From Odobenus rosmarus divergens (lineage: Eukaryota > Chordata > Mammalia > Carnivora > Odobenidae): 64,000 nucleotides of DNA. The stretch covers positions 2,155,176 through 2,219,175 of the forward strand of contig NW_004450330.1 in the NCBI RefSeq assembly GCF_000321225.1, written 5' to 3'. Below are positions 55,701 to 64,000 of this stretch, piece after piece. Position 1 is the stretch's first letter, and each line of letters begins with the position of its first letter. Both the position numbers and the translations under genes were made by a program. The notes beneath the pieces were generated by a model. The model was not told the origin of the DNA. It did no database searches and saw only the letters and a list, made by a program, of their open reading frames with translations.

Positions 55701-58700
55701 TTTTAATATTTGCCTCCATTACTTTGGATTTACCTGTGCTACTTGTCCTGGGTAGCTTTAGACAGAATTTGCTTCCCCTCCCCCCACCCCCCTTTCCCAG
55801 TCTGTTTCCTAGAAAACCGCTAAGGTGGGTGGGAGCAGCTTCTGACTCCTTAATAAGAACCTTGGAGTTGTTTCCTCACATATAAATCACAGCCTGTCAG
55901 GTGCGCAGGAATGGGGACAAACCTTCGAATTCTAAAGGCAAACACCAAGCAAGGCAGTGGAGGGAAAAGCTCGCCCTCCTTTCCTGTTCCACTTTGAACA
56001 CAGAAAGGAAGAAGCAACTCCCTTGGGGGTTTGAAGCATTGGGTTTTGATTACTGTTCAGTTAAGACTGGGGAACCCTGAAGCGGAGACGTGTTTTGGTT
56101 CTGAGGTTAGTTCAGAAAAAGGATTTTTTGGGAAGAAAAGTATATAAGTAAAAAAAAAAAATGTCTGATGATTAAAACAGACCTCAAAAATCAGCGTGAA
56201 TGTATTGTTGACGATGGTCCCAACCTCTTTGGTTAGAAAAATGACAAGTCTGTATGTCTGGAGTGTTTTCCTGCCTGTGACCCAGTACATGGAGGCATTT
56301 GAAAAGGGAAGTGTCACCTGAGAGCTATAAGGGCACTCACAGGCCTTTCCTTTTCTTTCTTGCTTCCCATTCAAATCAGTGCAAAACAAGAATATGAATT
56401 TATCATGGCTTACGTGGGATGCCCATGAGGGTGCATTACTTTTCCTTACTGTGTTTCCTAAAAGTGAAATTGCAAAGAAGCTATAACATGTTGCAGACAG
56501 TAGAAGGCTTCAGCCAAGAGCTTCTTTTAGACATGAAAATGAATTCTGGGAAAGAGGAAATGAAAATGAATTATGAGTAAATGTGTTGGATTTTGAGATT
56601 TGGTATTTTCCAGGGAGAAAACCATGCCAGTTTTCTGGCAATGGTAATGGTGGGCTGCCGTCCTGAGCCCATTTCTACTGAAGCATTCTGTAGAATGTCA
56701 TATTACAGTACGAAGTTTTAAAGCCTAAATAGGTACAAGAGACAGTGTAGTTATATATTTCATTAGAGACGGTACAAGTTCGAGATCATCATGACTTTAT
56801 TTTACTAGAATTTATTGTGAAATCTCTGCAGGTCAACCCGTGTTGGTTAAGTGCGGGCGATTTGAAGGAAGATATGAAAAATAATATGTACATGGGAAAG
56901 ATTTTAACCCAAGGTGATTCTTAAGTATAAGAATGTAAGAATCTTAAGTATAATTTTCATTACAATGTGAAATCTAATTACACTGTTAAGAATTCAAGAT
57001 AAAGAAGCACAGAAGTTAAAAAAAAAAAAAGAGTTGTATTTAGCAGTGGATTTTATAACATATTCTAGGATGGCTCTAGTTCTTAATTTCCTAAAATAGT
57101 TTAGAGTATTGTGTTATTAAGCCAGATGACAGCTATAACACAATGATCATGTTTTCTATGATATTTTCATGGTAGCGCCTCTGCGGAATTATCATTGGCA
57201 GCTGTAGAATATTTGCAATAGCTTTAATTTAAGAATACTTTAAAATTCAATGAACAAAATAAATATTAATGTTGGATGACTATCGATGAAACAGGTTTAA
57301 CAGGAAATCAAGACAGCGTCATTAAAAGGCAACCATTCTGAATAAAATAACCATTTAAAAACAAATTTCATGTGGCGTTAGAATCAGCTCTTCTCACTTA
57401 ATCACAGTAAAATTCATGCTTCGTTTTTGAGCGAAGCGTTTTTTAAAACAGTGGAATTCATTCTTCTCTTAGTATATCTAAGGACTTTGTGTTAAAGTAG
57501 AATTGCGATGTGTTTGGATCTTGTTTTTAAAAAAATCCCGGGTGTTGCGTGGAGCCTCTGCAGCCGGCAGAGCATTCGTGGCCTCTGCTCAGAGGAAATT
57601 TTAAGCATAAACGCCAACATTTGTCCCCTTGCGGTGTTTGAACGAACGGGGTTTCTGCCCAATACCCTTGTTTGTGGCAGATGCTTTCTCTCCACTCTGC
57701 CACGCTGTAATTGGAAAAGGCGAATTGTGAATCCTGGAGCTTTGTACCTAGCTGCCTTCTAGGAAGGCAAGACAGGTGTAGCCCCCACTAACGGCCGAGA
57801 TAGTCGTATCAGTGACATTCAGCTTCCACGGGTTTGAGAGGGAGCGAAGCATTTTTTGGCGTTAATAAGCTTCTGTCAGCCTCTGGTGCGAGCAGACCTG
57901 GGCCACAGCAAATTGCAACCGCGCCCGTGACCATTTCTGCGGCAGCAGATGTGAAGGCGATCCTTTCACGTTTCCCAACTTGGCAATATGTCCATCAGCC
58001 TGGAGGAAATATTCTTCAGAGCAGGTTATCAGAGTGATTTTTATTTTCAAATTCTGCTCAGCTGATAGCACGCCTGACTGACCCCTTTGACTTTGGAATG
58101 CCTTTGTTAATTAGAAAGCTCTATTTATAAAACGAAGTCTACCTGGTGCATTTAGTCAACAAATATGAGTTTGGAACAAGGCAGTGGCACGGCTGGGGGC
58201 TTGAATTGCAGGGAGCTCAGAGGCGCTCAAAGGCCTCATTCAGGCGGACTCGTGGGCACCTTGCAGGCAGGGACTGGGGCAAATCCTGGACCCTTCAGTG
58301 TCCACCGCATAGTGAGTACTTGATAAACACTTGGTAAGTAAGTGAATGAAATATCGAACTATCAAAAGTTCAAAGCGCTCAGAAGGGAAGAAGAGTGGAA
58401 GAATGTGTTCCCTGTTTAGAAAAATTGCCAGGCTGTTCACCAAAGTTTGCTGGAGGAAGGGGGCCTTGGGCTCTATTTAGATGTGGGGAGTGGGCAACAG
58501 GGACATCTTCAAGATTTCCAGGGGGACCGGGTATAGGCTCATATTTCCCACGGAGGAATTAGAAACGAAAATTCAGAATTTCTGAAGGTGGAGAAGTTAA
58601 AATTTCCAAATGAAGGATTTGACGTTTATTGTTTGTTTTCCCAATTGCATTAACAAGATAAAGGCAGGGACCAAAACATCCCTGCAGAGCAAATGCTGCC

Positions 58701-61446
58701 TTGGTACCTAAGGGAGGGCTCTGAGGTTATATTTGTTTATTATTTTGAGGGCTTTGAATGTGCAGTTTAACCAGGCAGAGGAATAGTTACTTTCAGGAAG
58801 TTTGGCCTCTTGTGGATGCTGAATGAGACAATGCTTGCCTGTTCCCATGCATCCCTGCCTGGCTGTGGCCAGTCCTGTCCAGGATTTCTTGTTGTAGACG
58901 GTGTATTTGCGGCTGGATTACGCTGTCGGTTTGAAATTAATGTGAATCTGAGTGAGGCTGTTAATTAATATTCCCTGGGTCTCAGCAATGAAATAAAGAT
59001 CATGTTTGAAACCCCGTCTCTAGAGATGACTTCAGAAAGAACAAGAGGGAAATAAAAGGCATGTCTTATCTGTAGTTGTGAATAAGGCCGAGGTGTCACT
59101 TTACCACCCTCCCCCAACTGTCTTCCCTCCCTCCACATGACCCCCCCCCCAGGCACCCACACAGGCAGTTGAGTTCCTGCATTGTCTTCAGGTTGGGGGG
59201 GAGGGGAGGAGGATGTTTTAATGCCTGCATAGAGGTATGTGGGGAGTGATGCTTTTGATTTCAGGCCTTGGGAGAGAGTGGCCAATGATTCTATATCACA
59301 ACCTATGACAGTTCTGTGTCAGGATCCAGTGTGGACAGGTAGTAAATGACAATCGCAATGTGAGGAATGGCCTGAGCTGCGTGAAGGGATGGCTTGAGGT
59401 AAATGCGCAGTTTACAGACCCCATTGTCACTCTCCTTGAGGGGGGCCCTTTCGGATCTGTCACAGGAAGAACATAATTTGTTCATATCCTTTCCCACTTT
59501 TCTGGGCATCCCAACTGATACTTTTGCAGTTCAAGTTCACAGCTGCTGAGCTGTTTGGGTACGGGCTCTCGTACAAGTGTTTAATAATTGAAATTACAGG
59601 GCTTGACTTTTATTACAACTGATGCAATTATGCATACCCTTAATCAAATTATGCTAAGGAAACTGTTAAATCCTGAATAACACATTAAGTTTATAGAATG
59701 GGAAACTTTATGAACCAGTGTTTGGAGGTGGTATTGTTTGTAAACTTCGAGGAGCCTTGAAGGAGTAGGAGCCTATCCGCAGACTTGGCAGGATGATAAA
59801 GAATGATCAAGTATGGCCAAGGCCAAAGCTTCACTTTTGGTTGAACTGGTTATTTGTAATCAGATGTCAAAAGGTGTTTTGGGGCTGCCTGAGCTTGCAG
59901 GTTTGTGATAGTCACCCTGCCATGAAAATGAGGGTGAAAATGATAGCTATGATCAAAATGGCTCCCATCTTGGGTGTCTAGGCAAGGGCTTGACAGAAAC
60001 TCACTTTCAAGCAGTTAGTCCCCTAGATAGGACCAGCTACATAATTTGTGGAGCTCAGTGCAGAATGAAAGTGTGGAACGCCTTGTTAAAAAGCTTTTAA
60101 GCATTTCAGTTCAGCAATAGCATAAGAATTAAGCCAAGTACGGGGTCCTTCTGTGCGTGGGGCTGGCCAACTGCACAGGTTGTATGCCCTGGAGGCACTC
60201 CTGGATCCGGGTGCAGGGACTGAAATGCCCAGCTGGAGGAGACAGCAAATAATGGTGGCCTGCAAGTTCCTGGGAAATCGGTGCAAGGGTAGGAGTTATC
60301 GTGTGTAACTATAATTAAAGCAAAGACATCCTAGCGAGACAAATGCACTTTGCATGATGGAATTCTAAGGAGGTGCATGCACACATGACAAATGATACTT
60401 AGTAATTGCAGCAAGTGATTGACAAGCCCCTGTGAGTCATCAGCTGGGCTTGAGAACACTTGAGACTGAGTGTTCTCGGGATTGGTCAGGCGCAAGACAG
60501 CTTGTGTTATTGTGGGAATCGCCATTAAGAACAGGTTAGACCTCTTCCATGAGGATGGCGAGCATGCCTTCCTTGTCCTTAGCATGTGGATACTGGCGAG
60601 TTCCGCTAATGACAGTGTTCCCTTACCCCTGGAACTACCGTGGGACTCTGTATTTGCTTTGTGTATAATAGAGAGGGAAAGCTTATGTGTGGGAGAGCAG
60701 AAGGTCAAGTCACAATAAACTCAAAGAGTAAAGGTGCAAGATGTATTAAGCCAAATGGTGTGCCTCCTCATTGTGCTTAGTTGGCTAAGTTTATTTTTAT
60801 TATAGGTGTGATACGTCCCATTTTCCTCTGGGTAGCAGGTTCTCTACCCTCTCCGCCTCCTGCCTCCCATTTCTTCTCTGCTTTGTGAATTCCTACTCAT
60901 TATTGAAGATCCTGGATCTTTCCGAAGGTTTTATTTATTGGCCTTGCTCTAGGATGCAGAAGTGTCTTTCTGTCCCCCCTTCCCCTTACTGCCTTGTGCA
61001 CAGATCTATCAGTGGGAGTCACTGCAGATCGAGACTCTTGGTTCATAGCCTACTTCCTCTCCTAGTCTATGTTCTTCAGGAGGGAAGGGACCGGAACCTA
61101 TTTGTGTGTGTGTTTATCTCCCCAGCACCGAAGCAGTGTCTTGCTCACAGAGCAAGTGAGTGCGAAATAAAAGACGTAGCCCAAGAAGACAGAGCAAAAG
61201 GGATTGAGGGGCAAGACACTGTCCAAGAGGCTTTAGAGTAGTATGCTACATTCCACGATGTCTTGAACTTCATATGTGTGGCACACAAAAGCTGAAAAAG
61301 AAGGCAAATTAATATGGACAAAAGGAATATACCAAATCATGCCCGTGGATGGCCTCGAATGTGATCCTTCCATGTTAGTGTTTGAAACAGAGAAACAATA
61401 ATGAAGCCCCCCCCCAAGAAAAGTAACAACTGAACTACAGTCCAAC
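55701..61446. other. Repeat-poor region downstream of CHST2
   Basis: No SINE over nearly 6 kb and no coding exon recognised. Open frames up to about 125 codons look random. AT-rich blocks with homeodomain-like cores (for example GTTAATTAATATTCCC near 58960 and CTTAATCAAATTATGC near 59640) could be regulatory. This is inference from repeat scarcity and motif content only. Confidence 0.4.
57258..57346 (+). terminator. Two distal AATAAA hexamers after CHST2
   Basis: AATAAA at 57258 and 57341 in AT-rich sequence. They would give a 3' UTR of about 2.1-2.2 kb if used. No further evidence. Confidence 0.3.
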
Positions 61447-61459
61447 AGAAATGATGCAA

Positions 61460-61669
61460 ATTTTTTTTTAAAGATTTTATTTATTTATTTGAGACAGAGA
61501 GAATGAGAGAGAGAGAGAGAGAGAGAGAACATGAGAGGGGGGAGGGTCAGAGGGAGAAGCAGACTCCCTGCCGAGCAGGGAGCCTGATGCGGGACTCGAT
61601 CCCGGGACTCCAGGATCATGACCTGAGCCGAAGGCAGTTGCTTAACCAACTGAGCCACCCAGGCGCCCC
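61460..61669 (-). mobile_element. CAN-SINE (SINEC)
   Basis: Reverse-oriented, with TTTAAAGATTTTATTTATTTA tail, GA-repeat stretch and head ending GGCGCCCC. AGAAATGATGCAA flanks it (61447-61459 and 61672-61684). Confidence 0.95.
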
Positions 61670-61684
61670 ATAGAAATGATGCAA

Positions 61685-62295
61685 TTTTTAAAGAGCCCAG
61701 TAGGAAAATGTATTACTGTAAAGGAGGCTGAGGCTGTGTATCTGTTTTTGATGTGTGGTGCTCACCTCCACTGTGATTCTCTTTTAACCTTTCCAGGGAC
61801 TGGAAATTTTCAAGAAACAACATGGAGGTCTAAATATTCCATTTCCATTTTCAGATGTCCCAGTTACTCTGGCAAACTCTTATTCTCTCTAGGGCTGAAC
61901 AAGCTCCTGGGAGGAATTAAGATATTTGATGTTCTCATCTTGGTGCTCAGTATCTTTAGATGAAGGAGGGTATTATGTGATTCCTTTTTCAAAGAAAAAT
62001 ATAAATGAAACACATTTTCTTTCTGAAATAACGGTATTCACATTTATAGTTTTTAGCCCTGTTATTTAACCAGCCCTACTTGCTGGTGGGACCTGTATCC
62101 TTCCCAGGACATGAGTTCCAAGTGCCCTTTATTTAGGTTAAGTCTTTGTTGCACATAGTTTTTCATTTATATTTCCGCACTTCCCAAGTGACTTCTTGAT
62201 GTGCTGTGCCCTTTATAACTTGCTATCACCATTTTGATTTCACTTTTAAGTGCCGTAAGTAGCAGTAATGGTGGTAATAATCATAATACCATCAT
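61685..62295. other. Intergenic, no feature recognised
   Basis: AT-rich sequence without recognised gene or repeat. Confidence 0.4.
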
Positions 62296-62299
62296 TTAC

Positions 62300-62515
62300 C
62301 CTTTGTAGATCATTTGTTATGGGCCAGTCACTGTGCACAGTGCTTTTTATGTATGATTCTATTTTATCCTCACCACAATCCTATGGAATAAGTATTATTA
62401 TTGTCCTTATTTTACAGAAGAACAATGTAGGTTTAGATGGGTCCTTTTCCTAAGGTCACGTAGCTAGTAAGTGACAAAGCCTCTTTCTTTTTGCTTGGTA
62501 GATCAGAGATCACAC
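62300..62515 (-). repeat. MIR SINE remnant
   Basis: GGGCCAGTCACTGTGCACAG, TTTATCCTCACCACAATCCT, TTATTTTACAGAAGAACAAT and AAGGTCACGTAGCTAGTAAG are the reverse-strand MIR landmarks in order. Confidence 0.7.
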
Positions 62516-63425
62516 TGTTTCCATTAAGGGATACCAACAAAATAGCAAGTCTTTTTGTCCCAGCCAAATGCTTTCTGAGAAATACCTCCTGAATGCTTGA
62601 GGCCTTATGCCTTCAGCCAAAGAACAGGTGTTATCCGTATCTTTAGAGATGCATTTTTATGCAGCAGAAAGAGAAAGGTTAACTGTTGGTTTAAGTGCTG
62701 TTGGACAAAATTCCTTTCAGAATGGCCTTTGTTGGCCAAACAAGTAACAGGCCCTTTAGGTGGTGGGAAGAAGACACCTGGACAGGACATTTGGGGGTTG
62801 GGAGAAAAAGAGTGAATGGAGAGGGGAGAGGTAAAGGGAGGACTGACAGGGGATAAGCAACTTGACAGGGGGCTCAGGATGCTGGCCCCCAAGGAAGGGA
62901 CACTGCCACGATGCTCCCAAGAAGAGAATGGCCAAGGGCAGGAAGATTGATGTTCAGCTTGGCATCGTTTGCCTCACCGAGCTGTACTGTAGCTGCCTCT
63001 GTCGCCCAAACCTCCAGTAAAGGCTGCTACATGCTTCACCTTGGGTGGTTGGGGCTTTGCAGGTGGAAGGGATAAGAGTAGTGCCAGCCAGGACGGCATG
63101 GGTCAAGAAACCACAACAGGTGAAATGCAGAGAAGAATTTGCAAATTCTGTAGTCCACCCTGGAAGTGTTGACTTACCCCAGGAGACCCCGGGGGGTGGG
63201 GGGAGTTTGGAAGGGAGGGGAATTTCTCTCCAAGTGTGAGATGGGGCTTCTAGGCAATCTTATGTAAATAATAAAGGACAAGGTAGGCGGAGGAGCAGGG
63301 CTCAAGGAGGGAGAATGTCAGGAGGCTGATATTTATGGCTTGTTAACTGTTTGAGGGTAGGAACTCAGTGGACATGTGGAGACCTAGCAAAGTTAAGAAG
63401 TGTTGGTATCTTACAAAAACAAATG
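62516..63425. other. Intergenic, no feature recognised
   Basis: No gene, SINE or signal I can support. Confidence 0.45.
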
Positions 63426-63429
63426 TGAT

Positions 63430-63545
63430 AGAGTCAGCTCAGTCATTTACAAGTGTGGAAACTGAGGTGCAGAAAGGCTGTGAGATGTGCTCTGTGTCCC
63501 CAGTTGGAGGAAGAGCACAAACTAGAAATCACGGCTTCTGATTCT
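63430..63545 (-). repeat. MIR-like fragment
   Basis: TTACAAGTGTGGAAACTGAGGTGCAGAAAGG matches the 'TTACAGATGAGGAAACTGAGGCACAGAGAGG' core of MIR on the reverse strand. Confidence 0.55.
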
Positions 63546-63958
63546 CAATGGGGGCTCTTTGACATATTCTCATCCTAGGACTTTTTATTTTCTTGGTTCT
63601 TACCAGTCTTTTGACCACTCCAGCATTTCTCAATGTCTCTATAGAATGTCTGGGGATCAGAGAAGGAGTGCTGTTTGGGATTTTGGTCAAGATTTAGCAG
63701 GAGATGAGGTTGAAACCAAAGCCAACAGCTGAGTTTCTGGGTGGTCTGAAAATGTCATTCTGGTAGGCACCGGTCAAGGTTCTTTGGTTGCAAAACTGAC
63801 TCATCTACATTGAGAAAAAATAAGAAATTAACTAGAAAAGATGTGGGGAGCCCACAGAATTGAAGAACAGCTAAGGAGCAATTTGGAGTCCTCTCCTCTC
63901 CCCTCCCATGCCCTCCCCACCTGTCTCCTCTCTTCTTTTCTCTCCCCCTTTTTTTGTC

Positions 63959-64000
63959 TTCTTCCTTCCTTCCTTCCTTCCTTCCTTCCTTCCTTCCTTC
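63959..64000 (+). repeat. (TTCC)n microsatellite at window end
   Basis: About 40 bases of TTCC units after a CT-rich lead-in. It runs off the window, so total length is unknown. Confidence 0.95.

Overview
This is mammalian nuclear DNA. About twenty-two copies of the tRNA-derived CAN-SINE (SINEC) family mark it as a carnivoran. The SINE subtype, with an ACACAAGCAGGGGGAG-type segment, is in my recollection typical of arctoid caniforms (bears, seals, mustelids), but I cannot name a species. Three runs of N interrupt the window (14821-15465, 30902-30951, 44488-44662), so it comes from a draft assembly. No CRISPR, operon or other prokaryotic feature is present.

Two protein-coding genes are supported, both on the + strand, in an order that from memory matches human 3q23-q24. 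(1) Positions 1-1362 hold the last two coding exons of U2SURP (SR140, a U2 snRNP-associated SR protein). They encode the end of its RS domain and are followed by a long AT-rich 3' UTR with several polyadenylation signals (1746, 2581, 5480, 5664). (2) Positions about 52.9-55.7 kb hold CHST2 (GlcNAc-6-O-sulfotransferase 1). Its complete 531-codon reading frame (53535-55130) lies in one exon inside a CpG island, preceded by a predicted non-coding exon and a 106-bp 5' UTR intron. The two genes work in unrelated processes (nuclear splicing and Golgi sulfation).

The roughly 50 kb between them shows no convincing gene. It is filled with interspersed repeats: SINEs between 12.1 and 48.9 kb, nearly all with visible target-site duplications; one younger 5'-truncated LINE-1 with a target-site duplication (14.4-15.5 kb); a very short L1 3'-end insertion (30.8 kb); and older L1, L2-like, MIR, MER5-like, MLT1-like and Tigger-like remnants. 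SINEs are absent from the first 12 kb and from 48.9-61.4 kb around CHST2. Downstream of CHST2 I see non-coding sequence, one SINE (61.5 kb), MIR fragments and a TTCC microsatellite running off the end.

The points most worth a second look are these. The CHST2 leader has a 53-codon upstream ORF in a strong Kozak context whose stop codon overlaps the CHST2 start (TGATG). Retention of the small 5' UTR intron would give an in-frame 77-residue N-terminal extension. Two repeat junctions next to assembly gaps look rearranged or misassembled: a SINE whose two target-site duplications lie 1.7 kb apart on different SINE copies, and an exact 95-bp duplication at 42705/44393. I found no clearly new biological system beyond these.
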